From NCBI RefSeq assembly GCF_024171535.1, contig NZ_JALJZV010000014.1:1-64000 (forward strand): a stretch of DNA of 64,000 nt. Direction: 5' to 3'. Of this stretch, positions 25,998 to 35,375 are shown piece after piece; within the stretch, counting starts at the first letter, position 1; the number at the start of each line of letters is the position of its first letter. The stretch is from Flavobacterium sp. HSC-61S13. Its GTDB lineage: Bacteria > Bacteroidota > Bacteroidia > Flavobacteriales > Flavobacteriaceae. A program made the position numbers and the translations under genes. The notes beneath the pieces are model-generated. The model did no database searches, had not been told where the DNA came from, and saw only the letters and a list, made by a program, of their open reading frames with translations.

Positions 25998-26055
25998 ATC
26001 TTGCGGAAGTATACTCCCGTTTTTAATGTTTAAACCTAATTTTTAGCTTAAATTT

Positions 26056-26394
26056 TTATTGTTTTTCAAAACCTTCTCGGCGATTTTGATTCGCAGCTTG
26101 GTTGTCGCGTATGGATAAGTCCAACAAGACTTTGGCGGCATTATCTTCATCATTGCCCAATTGACCTGCAACAAAAATTCCCTTTTTCGTGTTGTCTTTG
26201 GTTTGGATTCCATATACGGTTGATTCATCGTCTGGATTACTGAAACCCTCATAACGATAAAGATGAACAATTTGGAAGTTGTCGGGATTCTGTATAATTA
26301 GGTCTTCTTCAATATTATAATCAATATCAAAACCTTTCTTTTTTAATTCTTCTATCGCGATACTGGCCGAAGCATAGTGAAACATCTTTTCCAT
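26056..26394 (-). CDS. Small conserved Bacteroidota protein
   Basis: A 112-residue cytoplasmic protein. It has the pattern of a small phylum-wide family (start like [22 protein letters not shown], then [18 protein letters not shown] and KKGIFV) that databases often label phosphoribosylpyrophosphate synthetase; it is much too short and lacks the motifs of that enzyme, so the label should not be trusted. The function is unknown. It converges with dnaX and is divergent from cvfB. Confidence 0.75.
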   Translation of the reverse strand: MEKMFHYASASIAIEELKKKGFDIDYNIEEDLIIQNPDNFQIVHLYRYEGFSNPDDESTVYGIQTKDNTKKGIFVAGQLGNDEDNAAKVLLDLSIRDNQAANQNRREGFEKQ

Positions 26395-26524
26395 AATAAT
26401 TTGTTTTTTTAATGGGGTTCTTAGTAAATCTACAAAAAAATAGCAGTATATGCCTGTTAAGTGAGCGTTAAATGATTTTATCTATTCGTAAAACTATTAT
26501 GAGTGGAGTAAAGATTTTACTTTG

Positions 26525-26532
26525 TACCTTTG
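26525..26532 (+). promoter_or_regulatory. Candidate -7 element for cvfB
   Basis: TACCTTTG fits TAnnTTTG, 20 bases before the ATG at 26553. No clear TTTG lies at the expected upstream distance. Confidence 0.45.
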
Positions 26533-26552
26533 CATTATAAAGAACGACAGTT

Positions 26553-27404
26553 ATGATAAATATTGGTGTAGATAATACTTTAAGAATCGCAAGAACGACT
26601 AAAGTAGGTTTGTTTTTGACCGATGGAGAGAATGATATATTATTGCCGAATAAATACGTGCCTGATGAATATGAAATAGACGATGAAGTCGTTGTTTTTG
26701 TTTATTTAGATCACGAAGAAAGACCCGTTGCTACGACTTTAGAACCTTTTATATACCTCAATGAGTTTGCTTTATTGAAAGTAAACTATATGAATGAGTT
26801 CGGAGCATATATGGATATCGGATTGGAAAAGGATTTGTTTGTTCCTTTTAAAGAACAAGCGCGTCCTATGCAAGACGGTAATCGCTATATCATCTATATG
26901 TATTTGGATGAAAAAACAAATCGTTTGGTTGGATCCAGTCGCTTAAATCAGTTTTTGGATTTGGAGGAAGTGACTCTTGAAACAGGAGAAGAGGTAGATT
27001 TGATCGTTTCGCATATCACCGATTTGGGAATTAATGTGATTATCAATGAAAAGTTTAAAGGTCTGATCTATAAAAACGAATTGTTTGAAGATTTAAGAAC
27101 CGGAGATCGAATCATTGGATATATTAAAAATGTTCGTCCGGATGGAAAAATTGATGTATCTCGTACCAAACTCGGTTTTGATGGAGTGGTTAGTAGTGCG
27201 GATATGATTTTGGAAGAATTGCGAGCCAATAGTGGCTTTTTGGGACTTAGCGACTCCAGTCATCCAGAAGATATTAAAACAGTCTTAAACATGAGTAAAA
27301 AGACTTTTAAGAAGGCTATTGGTACACTTTACAAAGAAAAAAAGATAGAGATTAAAGAAGACGGGATTTACCTCATCGAGGAAGAAGACGTTTCGTTCGA
27401 ATAA
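26553..27404 (+). CDS. cvfB: CvfB-like S1 RNA-binding protein
   Basis: A 283-residue cytoplasmic protein with several S1-type RNA-binding domains in a row (LLKVNYMNEFGAYMDIGL and LIVSHITDLGINVIINEKFKGLIYKNEL) and a C-terminal winged-helix-like part (KKTFKKAIGTLYKEKKIEIKEDGIYL). This is the architecture of CvfB/YitL, linked in staphylococci to RNA binding and virulence gene expression. It is monocistronic, with a terminator 23 bases on. Confidence 0.9.
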   Translation: MINIGVDNTLRIARTTKVGLFLTDGENDILLPNKYVPDEYEIDDEVVVFVYLDHEERPVATTLEPFIYLNEFALLKVNYMNEFGAYMDIGLEKDLFVPFKEQARPMQDGNRYIIYMYLDEKTNRLVGSSRLNQFLDLEEVTLETGEEVDLIVSHITDLGINVIINEKFKGLIYKNELFEDLRTGDRIIGYIKNVRPDGKIDVSRTKLGFDGVVSSADMILEELRANSGFLGLSDSSHPEDIKTVLNMSKKTFKKAIGTLYKEKKIEIKEDGIYLIEEEDVSFE

Positions 27405-27426
27405 AGCAATAAAAGCTTATTATATG

Positions 27427-27453
27427 AAAACTCCCATTTTGGGAGTTTTTTTT
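27427..27453 (+). terminator. Terminator of cvfB
   Basis: AAAACTCCCA (27427-27436) pairs with TGGGAGTTTT (27440-27449), followed by further T. Confidence 0.9.
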
Positions 27454-27523
27454 GTAACTTGTAGTAAAATTTATTTGAGTTGGTATGTCTTAAATAAGTT
27501 CGTTATGATATATTTTTCAGATT

Positions 27524-28381
27524 ATGAAAGCAAACTTTTCACAGCATCCGTCAACGCATCCGTCTATAGATGAAATGTTGCATTTCCCTATACGAGATAA
27601 GCGATTCCCCGTTTTATTTATCGGACATGGATCACCTATGAATGCGATAGAAGACAATGAGTTTACAGCTTATTGGAATAGGTTAGGGCGCATCTTAGAT
27701 AAGCCTGAAGCGGTTTTGGTTGTATCTGCTCATTGGTTAACCAGAGGTACTACTAAGGTTACAGCCATGACTGCACCAAAGACGATTCACGATTTCGGCG
27801 GTTTTCCGGAAGCTTTATATGAAGTACAGTATCCAGCTCTCGGAAGCCCAGAATTAGCCATAGAGACTCAAAAAATTATTAAGGGCACCGCTATTGAATT
27901 GGACCATGATTGGGGTTTGGATCACGGGGCATGGAGTGTTGTTAAACATATTTATCCAGAAGCTGATATTCCCATAATACAATTGAGTATTGATTATGGA
28001 AAACCCGCAGCATATCATTATAAACTCGCAGGAGAATTGATGGAGTTAAGACGGCGGGGTGTATTGATTATCGGAAGTGGTAATATGGTTCACAATTTAA
28101 GAATCATGGATTGGCGCCATCTCAATAGCGATAACTATGGCTTTGATTGGGCAAAAGAAAGCAATGAATTGTTTAAGGCAAAGATACTTTCAAAATCCCA
28201 CAATGATTTAATCAATTACCAACAGTTAGGAGCTGCAGTACAGCTTGCTATTCCAACGCCAGATCATTATTTTCCGTTGATTTATGTACTTGCCTTACAG
28301 TTGGCCAATGAAGAAGTGGAAATCTTTAATGATAAGTATGTAGCGGGATCTTTAAGTATGACTTCGCTGAAAATCGGATGA
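27524..28381 (+). CDS. ygiD: YgiD-like extradiol dioxygenase family protein
   Basis: A 285-residue protein of the LigB superfamily. FIGHGSPMNAIEDN at the N-terminus carries the first metal histidine; VSAHWLTRG, HDFGGFPEALYEVQYPA, LDHGAWSV and GSGNMVHNLR carry the others. Close relatives are E. coli YgiD (4,5-DOPA extradiol dioxygenase) and plant DODA. The physiological substrate here is unknown. It is a single gene with a strong terminator. Confidence 0.9.
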   Translation: MKANFSQHPSTHPSIDEMLHFPIRDKRFPVLFIGHGSPMNAIEDNEFTAYWNRLGRILDKPEAVLVVSAHWLTRGTTKVTAMTAPKTIHDFGGFPEALYEVQYPALGSPELAIETQKIIKGTAIELDHDWGLDHGAWSVVKHIYPEADIPIIQLSIDYGKPAAYHYKLAGELMELRRRGVLIIGSGNMVHNLRIMDWRHLNSDNYGFDWAKESNELFKAKILSKSHNDLINYQQLGAAVQLAIPTPDHYFPLIYVLALQLANEEVEIFNDKYVAGSLSMTSLKIG

Positions 28382-28415
28382 TTTCTATTTAATAATATAG
28401 GAAACGACCCTATAA

Positions 28416-28452
28416 AAACAAAAAACGCCTTTACTAGTAAAGGCGTTTTTTG
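28416..28452. terminator. Bidirectional terminator
   Basis: A near-perfect stem (ACAAAAAACGCCTTTAC and its complement) with a short loop at about 28433-28436. It has A on one side and T on the other, between converging genes. Confidence 0.92.
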
Positions 28453-28456
28453 TTTT

Positions 28457-29635
28457 TTAATTTTCTAAGTTTCCGACGGAATAGTCACCAAAGTGGTGCG
28501 CCAAATCAATGGTTTTATACGTCAGCTTGGAGTATTTGTTTGACAACAAAATAATCGATACGGTATCTTGTTGTAAGCGAATATAAGAAGAAGTATTACC
28601 GCGCCACCAACCGTTGTGGAAGGTGTAGTTTTTACCGTTGTTCATTTCGATTAAACGCATACCCAATCCGTAGTTGTTTTTTCCCTTTCTTTCGTAACTA
28701 TAACCCTTGTACATTTGATCTTTTAGATCTTTATTCAAAAACACATCGGAATACATAGCCTTATCGAGTTTTAAAAGGTCTCTCGGTGTAGTGTATATGT
28801 TTTTATCACCATAGGTACCGTCGAGGTAATCAAAGCGCATCAATCGGTAGTTACCATCATAAGATTGGCAGACCTCATCTTTTTTGTTGATATCATCAAA
28901 CACAAAGGTATGGGTCATTTCCAAAGGATCTAAAATCAAATCTTTAAGTGCCTTCTTATACGGTTTACCACTGATTTTCTCAACGATTAACGCTAACAAT
29001 ACGTAATTGGTATTGGAATAGGTGAATTTGCTATTGGGTTTGAAATCCAAAGCTACTTTTCCACTACTAATAATATCTAAAACATCTTGATTCGTAATGG
29101 TTTGTGTAGTGTTCCAAATGTTTTTTTCTGCGGTAAAATATCCGTAATATTTTAACCCACTTCTATGGTTCAGCAACATGCGAATCGTAGTCTGTGGATA
29201 AGGAAATGAAGGCAATACGCTAACTACACTTTGATCTAAGTCCAATAAGCCGTCATTAACCAAACGTAAAGTAGCTATAGAAGTGACCACTTTACCCACG
29301 GAAGCTACATGCATAGGCGTGTTTTGACCAATCATTTCATTTTTAGCACGGTTGGAGTAACCCGAATATTCTTCAAAGAGAATTTTTCCGTTTTTAGCGA
29401 CTAAGAAACCACCTGAATAATCGTTTTTGTTGATGTTTTTATGATAAAATTCTTCTACTATATGGTTTTGTTTTAAGATGTATTCTGGATCCAATTCATT
29501 AAACTGAACCTCATAAGGGTTTTCGGTAATGTGGAGTTCCGAATCAGCCGGAATCCGCTCAGCTAAATCCTTGTTTTTATTACAAGATGCTAAGATTAGG
29601 GTTGCAGCTAATAAGCTACTATATATGTATTTCAT
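28457..29635 (-). CDS. Serine hydrolase lipoprotein, beta-lactamase/class C family
   Basis: A 392-residue predicted lipoprotein (signal peptide with lipobox LASC, C18). The beta-lactamase-like domain shows the SxxK nucleophile at S112-K115 (HVASVGKVV), a YSNTNY segment for the YxN motif, and HNGWWRGNT as the third box (HxG type). This is the class C/esterase-like family used for cell-wall peptides or small esters. It is not a proven antibiotic beta-lactamase. A TATATTTG on the minus strand (29656-29663) is a candidate -7 element. Confidence 0.87.
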   Translation of the reverse strand: MKYIYSSLLAATLILASCNKNKDLAERIPADSELHITENPYEVQFNELDPEYILKQNHIVEEFYHKNINKNDYSGGFLVAKNGKILFEEYSGYSNRAKNEMIGQNTPMHVASVGKVVTSIATLRLVNDGLLDLDQSVVSVLPSFPYPQTTIRMLLNHRSGLKYYGYFTAEKNIWNTTQTITNQDVLDIISSGKVALDFKPNSKFTYSNTNYVLLALIVEKISGKPYKKALKDLILDPLEMTHTFVFDDINKKDEVCQSYDGNYRLMRFDYLDGTYGDKNIYTTPRDLLKLDKAMYSDVFLNKDLKDQMYKGYSYERKGKNNYGLGMRLIEMNNGKNYTFHNGWWRGNTSSYIRLQQDTVSIILLSNKYSKLTYKTIDLAHHFGDYSVGNLEN

Positions 29636-29862
29636 TATTTACTAGGTCTAAAAAACAAATATAGACAAATTAATGAATTGAGAAATCAAAAAAAAAAATT
29701 AAAATTTATTAATCTAAAATGCGGTATAAAATGTTTTTTAATAGGAATTTATAAGTTTTATGCTTGAAAATTAATGAATAATCCATTCATAATCAGTAAT
29801 GTAAAATATATTAAGGAACCTTATTTTATTTATGTAATTGAGAAATAAAAAAATAAATTTAA

Positions 29863-30882
29863 CTATTCCGCATTTTTCTTTGATGAGCCTCCAAAAGAGT
29901 AAATCAAATAAAACAACGACGGCAAAATAAATACACTCCCTATCAATAGAGCCCAAGCCAACGTATCTATGGTTTTCTCGGATCCCATATCATCTACTAA
30001 CGAAAGCGAGGATCCGTTTTTAAATAAAATAATTTCCGGATAGTGATTATGTGTGGCCGCTACGAGTATCATGATGATCTGAAAACCAGCTAATATTCTT
30101 AAAGTAATGACTTTTTTATATTTAAAAGCAAAAAAGGTAAAGATCAAAGAGATACTGGCTAAGGATAAAGAAATTCTTCCTATAAAGGTTTGTAATACCC
30201 AGTTTAACAACGGAATAGCCGATAGGTGGGCTGTGATAAAAACAATCAAGCCACTAGTTACTATAGCGATCATAGCCCGTTTGGATTTTTTGATAAAATA
30301 ACGTTGCTCACTGTCATTTTTCGACTTTCCTACTATAAATATTGCCGCTAAATAACTACAAATACAGACAGTAAAAATACCTACACTAAGCCCAAAGGGA
30401 TTGAGCCAGCTCCATAAATAAGCTTGTAGGAAATCAGGTGCCTCGGTATCCATTGTTCTCGATACCGTTGCAGCAGCAATCATACCTAGAAAAAAAGGTG
30501 TTAATAAACTGCTGATGACATAGATTTTAGAATAGATTTTTTGCCATTGATCATCGATGGCGTCATAATGCCTAAAAGAGAATGCAGTACCGCGCGCAAT
30601 AATCCCCAATAACATCAGTACTAATGGTATGTGTAAGTAAACAGATAGGGTAGTATATATTTTGGGAAAACCAACAAATAAGATAACTATAGCGATGATT
30701 AACCACATATGATTGGCTTCCCATATCGGTCCTATGGCTCGATACATAGTGGAACTGACTTCTTTTTCTCTTTTTTTATTAGAAAATAATTCTAAGATAC
30801 CGGCACCAAAATCCGCTCCACCCAATAGGAGATACAGGCATATAGACGCCCATAAAAAGAGTATAACTACATACAACATCAT
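29863..30882 (-). CDS. cydB: Cytochrome bd-type quinol oxidase subunit II
   Basis: A 339-residue membrane protein with about eight to nine hydrophobic segments. It opens with VVILFLWASICLYLLLGGADFGAGIL, and IGPIWEANHMWLI is the family signature. It pairs with CydA to form the high-affinity terminal oxidase that reduces oxygen using quinol under low oxygen. Its ATG overlaps the cydA stop by four bases. No small CydX gene was recognised after it. Confidence 0.95.
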   Translation of the reverse strand: MMLYVVILFLWASICLYLLLGGADFGAGILELFSNKKREKEVSSTMYRAIGPIWEANHMWLIIAIVILFVGFPKIYTTLSVYLHIPLVLMLLGIIARGTAFSFRHYDAIDDQWQKIYSKIYVISSLLTPFFLGMIAAATVSRTMDTEAPDFLQAYLWSWLNPFGLSVGIFTVCICSYLAAIFIVGKSKNDSEQRYFIKKSKRAMIAIVTSGLIVFITAHLSAIPLLNWVLQTFIGRISLSLASISLIFTFFAFKYKKVITLRILAGFQIIMILVAATHNHYPEIILFKNGSSLSLVDDMGSEKTIDTLAWALLIGSVFILPSLFYLIYSFGGSSKKNAE

Positions 30883-32222
30883 AATATCGCTTTTTTAGAT
30901 TGAAATTGAGGATCCGTACAGTCGTAAAGAATACCTACCATTTTAATTTGACGATGTAATAGAAAAATAACAATTACAGCTAGTGAGACAAACACGGCAC
31001 TAAACAGAATAAAGGAATAATGAATACCGGGCATTGGTGTCAAGGCGTCTTTAGTACGCATGATATTGTAAATAATCCACGGCTGGCGACCTACTTCTGT
31101 TACGGTCCAACCAGCCTCTAAGGCAATATACCCAAAGGGAAGACTGACGACAAACAACTTGTATAACCAAGGTTTTTCTTTCCAATTCTTTTTATAAGTG
31201 AGCGAAAGAAAATACAACAAGGCCACGAGAACTAAAAACATACCCAAAGCGATCATCAATTGAAATGCATAATGAGTAATGGCAACGGGAGGATGATTCT
31301 CCTTTGGAAATTGGTCTAGACCGATTACGGGTTCACTGAAATTTCCATGAACTAAAAAACTCAAGCCTCCGGGGATTTTAAGGGCATAATCCACTTGTTG
31401 CGTCTGTTCGTTTGGAATACCACCTATGATAAAAGGAGCACTTCCATCCGTCTTAAAATGAGCTTCCATAGCAGCTAGTTTTGCCGGTTGTCGCTTTGCT
31501 ACACTTTTAGCAGAGATATCACCACTGAGCGGTTGAAGTAATGCAAATATACAAGCAGTTATCGCCGCTATTTTAAAACACTCCTGATGAAAGCGAATAT
31601 TTTTAGCTTTTAGGATCATCCACGCATGTACTCCAGCTACAGCAAAACCCGTAGCAACAAAGGCCGCAATGGTCATGTGTAATGCCTGAGAAAACCAAGC
31701 ATCATTAAACATCGCTTTGACCGGGTCAATATTGGAAAACACACCGTTGTGATAATCAAATCCACTGGGGCTATTCATCCATGCATTAGCGGCTACAACT
31801 AAAATACCAGAAGCCAGTCCACTTATTCCAACAACTAAACCCGTAGCCCAGTGAAACCATTTGTTAAAACGATCCCACCCATAGAGATAAAAACCCAAGG
31901 CAATAGCTTCTATAAAAAAGGCTGTACCCTCCAGAGAAAATGGCATGCCAAATATAGGCCCTGCATGCTCCATAAAGCTTGGCCAGAGCAGACCCAATTC
32001 AAAAGATAGCATGGTGCCAGAAACGGCACCCGTAGCGAATAATATAGCTACGCCTTTACTCCATGCTTGGGTAATTCCCTTATATAAGGGGTCGTCTGTT
32101 TTTAAGTATTTGTAATGAGAGATTGCCATGAAAAAAGGCATAACCATGCCGACACAAGCAAAGATGATATGAAAACCTAGGGAGAGTGCCATTTGCGATC
32201 TGGCAGCAAGAAAGTCATCCAT
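30879..32222 (-). CDS. cydA: Cytochrome bd-type quinol oxidase subunit I
   Basis: A 447-residue catalytic subunit from the ATG at 32222 (MDDFLAARSQMALSLGFH); an upstream TTG at 32267 would add 15 residues without support. Heme-ligand regions are near the start (GFHIIF) and in QALHMTIAAF, and GWTVTEVGRQPWIIY is the conserved late motif. The Q-loop is short, as in CioAB-type oxidases. It forms an operon with cydB. Confidence 0.95.
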   Translation of the reverse strand: MDDFLAARSQMALSLGFHIIFACVGMVMPFFMAISHYKYLKTDDPLYKGITQAWSKGVAILFATGAVSGTMLSFELGLLWPSFMEHAGPIFGMPFSLEGTAFFIEAIALGFYLYGWDRFNKWFHWATGLVVGISGLASGILVVAANAWMNSPSGFDYHNGVFSNIDPVKAMFNDAWFSQALHMTIAAFVATGFAVAGVHAWMILKAKNIRFHQECFKIAAITACIFALLQPLSGDISAKSVAKRQPAKLAAMEAHFKTDGSAPFIIGGIPNEQTQQVDYALKIPGGLSFLVHGNFSEPVIGLDQFPKENHPPVAITHYAFQLMIALGMFLVLVALLYFLSLTYKKNWKEKPWLYKLFVVSLPFGYIALEAGWTVTEVGRQPWIIYNIMRTKDALTPMPGIHYSFILFSAVFVSLAVIVIFLLHRQIKMVGILYDCTDPQFQSKKAIL

Positions 32223-32385
32223 AATAAAGAAATTTAGAGCAAGGAATTCCGTTTTCGATTGATTCAAAAATCTTATTAAAGGTAGTTGTTTAAAACGGTT
32301 TACACTTATAATAAAGAGTCCTATTATTGTGCAATTCAGACATTTTTACTTGGCTTTTATGTCCGCTGATGGGACGAGATAAAAA

Positions 32386-32420
32386 AATCCCAAAGTAAGC
32401 CATAAACCTTCTTTGGGATC
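32386..32420 (-). terminator. Terminator of the MFS exporter gene
   Basis: ATCCCAAAG and CTTTGGGAT form a 9-bp stem with a loop of about 15 bases. On the minus strand it is followed by a run of T, so it ends the MFS gene transcript. Confidence 0.75.
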
Positions 32421-32493
32421 TTATACAGATTCTCAGCTATGCGCATTCGGTTTTGAATTTTTTTTAAAGTATATTCACAAAGCGATTAGGATT

Positions 32494-33675
32494 TTAACAA
32501 CATATCTTGTCATCAGTACTGTTTGCAACAGCTGTTTTTCTGTTTTCTAATAGCTGCCGAACACCCATCATGGTTAAAGCGAGTGTACCAAATAGTATGC
32601 TGATTAACGGTGTGTATTGAACGCCCTTATAAACGATCATCCAGCCTCCCAAGGTGGTACCGAGAAATACTCCAAGATTGCCAAATGAGGTTGCTAGGCT
32701 ATTGGCGAATTCCAAATTACCCGACGAAACCGATATCATATAGGAAGAAGCATTCAAGAAACAGGGAGCATAAAGAAATCCCCAAATGATAATCACTGCC
32801 AGCGTAGCCCAAAAATTAGTACCAGCGATATATAGTAATATCGGAACGAGAATGGTACCTGAAAGATAAAAAGCCGTGGTTCTCGGAACACTTCTATTGA
32901 GCATTTTACCCGCTACACGCATCGATAATACCCCTACAACGCCAAATAATAAAAGCATCAAACTCATCATGGTATTATCCATGTTTTTAGCTTTGGTTAA
33001 ATATTCTGCGAAATAGCTATAAGTCGAGAACCAAGCCGTTACCATAAAGAAATTCATAGCAGTACTGAGGAGGAATAAAGGTTTTTTTAAAAGGATCAAT
33101 TGACTGCCATAAGATTTTCTCTGCGTAACCGGCATGGGAGGGAGTACAAAATAGATACCTAGCCAAGCCAGTATACTCACTGCGGTCTGAATCATAAACG
33201 ATACTTCCCAAGTCCAAAGCGTCGCTAAAAAAGTAGCCAGAGGAACGGTGGTTACCATTGCTATGGCGACTCCGCTAAAAACAATACCCATTAATTCATT
33301 TTCCCGACTTTTATCAGCTTGAGCTACAGCTACTGATAGAGCAGTGGCAATATAAACGGGTTGTAGAAAAGCGGGAAGTATTCGTACCAACATCAACAAC
33401 CAGAAAGGTGGAGATAGGGACGAAATCACACCAGTAATAACAAAGATAGAAATGGCTAATAACATCATGGTTCTTTTGTCGAAGCGCGACATCAGTAGGG
33501 TCATTACTGGACCTGTTAAGGCAATTATCAGCGCGAAAGCACTGAGCAAATAACCCGCGACATCAATGCTGATGCTGTAATGAGTAGCGATCTGCGGTAA
33601 TATTCCAATAACGCCAAATTCGGTGGTAATTACTCCGATAAATCCGAGACAACCAATGTATGCATATTTTTTCAT
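32494..33675 (-). CDS. MFS transporter, AraJ/PbuE-like drug efflux family
   Basis: A 393-residue protein with about 12 membrane segments. It has a MFS motif A-like loop (MSRFDKRTMML) between helices 2 and 3 and GVIGILPQIA in helix 1, as in the DHA1 arabinose- or purine-efflux-like exporters. The substrate is unknown. It is divergent from an HxlR regulator, with 94 bases between starts containing repeated TGTATGGTA boxes, so it is probably induced through that regulator. The C-terminal tail ends in two cysteines. Confidence 0.9.
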   Translation of the reverse strand: MKKYAYIGCLGFIGVITTEFGVIGILPQIATHYSISIDVAGYLLSAFALIIALTGPVMTLLMSRFDKRTMMLLAISIFVITGVISSLSPPFWLLMLVRILPAFLQPVYIATALSVAVAQADKSRENELMGIVFSGVAIAMVTTVPLATFLATLWTWEVSFMIQTAVSILAWLGIYFVLPPMPVTQRKSYGSQLILLKKPLFLLSTAMNFFMVTAWFSTYSYFAEYLTKAKNMDNTMMSLMLLLFGVVGVLSMRVAGKMLNRSVPRTTAFYLSGTILVPILLYIAGTNFWATLAVIIIWGFLYAPCFLNASSYMISVSSGNLEFANSLATSFGNLGVFLGTTLGGWMIVYKGVQYTPLISILFGTLALTMMGVRQLLENRKTAVANSTDDKICC

Positions 33676-33723
33676 GTCAAATATATTTTTAAAAGCACAA
33701 AATTATTTGAAATGACTTATTTT

Positions 33724-33751
33724 TGTATGGTATACAACCCAATGTATGGTA
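33724..33751. promoter_or_regulatory. Candidate HxlR operator
   Basis: TGTATGGTA occurs at 33724-33732 and 33743-33751, 19 bases apart, or about two helical turns. The first overlaps a TTGTA-N5-TACAA inverted repeat (33723-33737). Candidate -7 elements lie alongside: TATTTTTG on the plus strand at 33718-33725, TAATTTTG on the minus strand at 33698-33705. The position suits a regulator controlling both itself and the exporter. Confidence 0.5.
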
Positions 33752-33769
33752 CTAACATTTTTGTAAGTA

Positions 33770-34144
33770 ATGGCAATAAGAAAAGAAAATTCGACCAATA
33801 AGTTTAATGAAGAGGCAATTGTAAATTATTGCGATTCCATTTACTCCATCTGTAAAATAGGGGGGCGATGGAAAATGATGATTTTGTGTGAACTCAAAAC
33901 GGGTAAACTGCGTTTTGGAGAACTGAAAAAATGCATACCGCAGATCACTGAGCGGATGTTGACTTTGCAATTGCGAGAATTGGAAAAAGATCTACTGGTA
34001 AAACGTACAGTGTATGCTGAAGTACCGCCCCGTGTAGATTATGAATTAACAGAGATCACCACTAAACTGATACCGATATGGGATATGCTTGATGTTTGGG
34101 GAGCAGAACATCGTTCCTTAGTGCGTCAGCAACCGGCTTTATAA
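33770..34144 (+). CDS. HxlR-family transcriptional regulator
   Basis: A 124-residue winged-helix regulator. It has the family pattern: a cysteine in ICKIGGRWKMMIL, then RFGELKKCIPQITERMLTLQLRELE (the recognition helix region) and VPPRVDYELTE. HxlR relatives often sense electrophiles or redox signals through cysteine; the candidate cysteine here is the one before GGRWK. It is divergent from the MFS gene. Confidence 0.93.
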   Translation: MAIRKENSTNKFNEEAIVNYCDSIYSICKIGGRWKMMILCELKTGKLRFGELKKCIPQITERMLTLQLRELEKDLLVKRTVYAEVPPRVDYELTEITTKLIPIWDMLDVWGAEHRSLVRQQPAL

Positions 34145-34238
34145 TAGTGAAGTATCAAGATTTACAGGGAATAAAAAACAAAGTAAAAAACAAAAGAATA
34201 TCCCTTTTTTAACTCAGCATTGCGTCGAAAATGGTGTT

Positions 34239-35147
34239 TTAATTGATACGCCTGTATTCATTCGGTGAAAGACCAACCTTTTGCTTAAACAAACGACTAA
34301 AGTGCTGAGGATATTTAAATCCCAGCTTATAAGCGATTTCGCTAATGGAGTAATCCATATTAAAGAGTCGTTCTTTAGCGACATCCATTATAATCGTGTG
34401 AATGTATTCCTGAGCAGTGATAGCGCTTTCTTTTTTGATTAAATCCCCAAAATAGTTTGCCGATAAATTTAAGGCCTCAGCACAGTAAGCAACAGTAGGT
34501 AAACCGATATTTTGGGGTTTATCTGTGGAGAAATATGTATGGAGAATTTGCTCGAATTTTTCTATAATCCCTTTGTGATCGTGATCTCTAGTAATAAATT
34601 GACGATCGTAAAAGCGGGTGCAGTAGTTTAGAAATAACTCCAAGTTAGATACCATCAAGGTTTTACTGTGCTTATCAATGGATTGTTGCATCTCTTGATG
34701 AATTTTTAGGATACTATCGGTAAGCAGTTGTTTTTCGCTATCCGATAAGTGAAGGGCCTCGTGTACATCATAGGAAAAGAAAGAGTAGTCTTGAATGTGT
34801 TTGCCCAAGGAAGTTCCCTTGATTAAATCGGGGTGAAAAAGTAAAGCCCAGCCCTTGGCTTCGGGGATTTGCAAGTTGGGTTGCACACTAACAATTTGAC
34901 CTGGAGCGGTAAATACGAGTGTTCCCTCTTGAAAGTCATATTTATTGCGGCCGTATTTGATTTCACCGCATATCAGCTCTTTGAGATAAATAGCGTAAAA
35001 ACCAAAATTAAATGTATGAGAGGGCATGGCAGCTAACTGCGATAAGTCCATTACGGAGATCAACGGATGCAAGGTTTTAATGCCGCGTAACTTGTTGTAC
35101 TGATCTATCGTTTCAATTTTTATAATTTCGCTCATATACTCAATCAT
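34239..35147 (-). CDS. AraC-family transcriptional regulator
   Basis: A 302-residue regulator. Its N-terminal cupin-like half has a GFYAIYLKE strand and its C-terminal AraC HTH (from about residue 200) includes SISEIAYKLGFKYPQHFSRLFKQKVG. ATG at 35147 and at 35135 are both possible starts. It is divergent from the alcohol dehydrogenase gene with 228 bases between, so control of that gene is plausible. Confidence 0.9.
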   Translation of the reverse strand: MIEYMSEIIKIETIDQYNKLRGIKTLHPLISVMDLSQLAAMPSHTFNFGFYAIYLKELICGEIKYGRNKYDFQEGTLVFTAPGQIVSVQPNLQIPEAKGWALLFHPDLIKGTSLGKHIQDYSFFSYDVHEALHLSDSEKQLLTDSILKIHQEMQQSIDKHSKTLMVSNLELFLNYCTRFYDRQFITRDHDHKGIIEKFEQILHTYFSTDKPQNIGLPTVAYCAEALNLSANYFGDLIKKESAITAQEYIHTIIMDVAKERLFNMDYSISEIAYKLGFKYPQHFSRLFKQKVGLSPNEYRRIN

Positions 35148-35315
35148 TTGATCTTACAAATTTAAGCATAAGTGCGTTGTTTTTACTTCATCTTCTTTCC
35201 AATCCGTAAAACTGGTATATAAAGCAGTAATCTGTATAAGCAACACCTTAATTTTAGTGCGGAAATTTGTACTACAAATAAAAAGCGTAGTCAATAAGTC
35301 GTAAATTTATAGAAG

Positions 35316-35323
35316 TAAATTTG
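35316..35323 (+). promoter_or_regulatory. Candidate -7 element for the alcohol dehydrogenase gene
   Basis: TAAATTTG fits TAnnTTTG, 52 bases before the ATG. No clear -33 TTTG lies at the usual distance, which would fit a promoter that needs an activator. Confidence 0.4.
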
Positions 35324-35375
35324 CCGATGACCACAATTTGATGAAATTTAATAATCGCAATATATTCAATATTAT

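Noticed and set aside
28457..29635. Antibiotic-resistance beta-lactamase
   Set aside because: The SxxK and YxN motifs fit the wide class C/esterase-like family and the protein is a lipoprotein; sequence alone does not support calling resistance.
29771..29956. Small gene after cydB, possible CydX
   Set aside because: It mostly overlaps cydB in another frame and has none of the CydX features.
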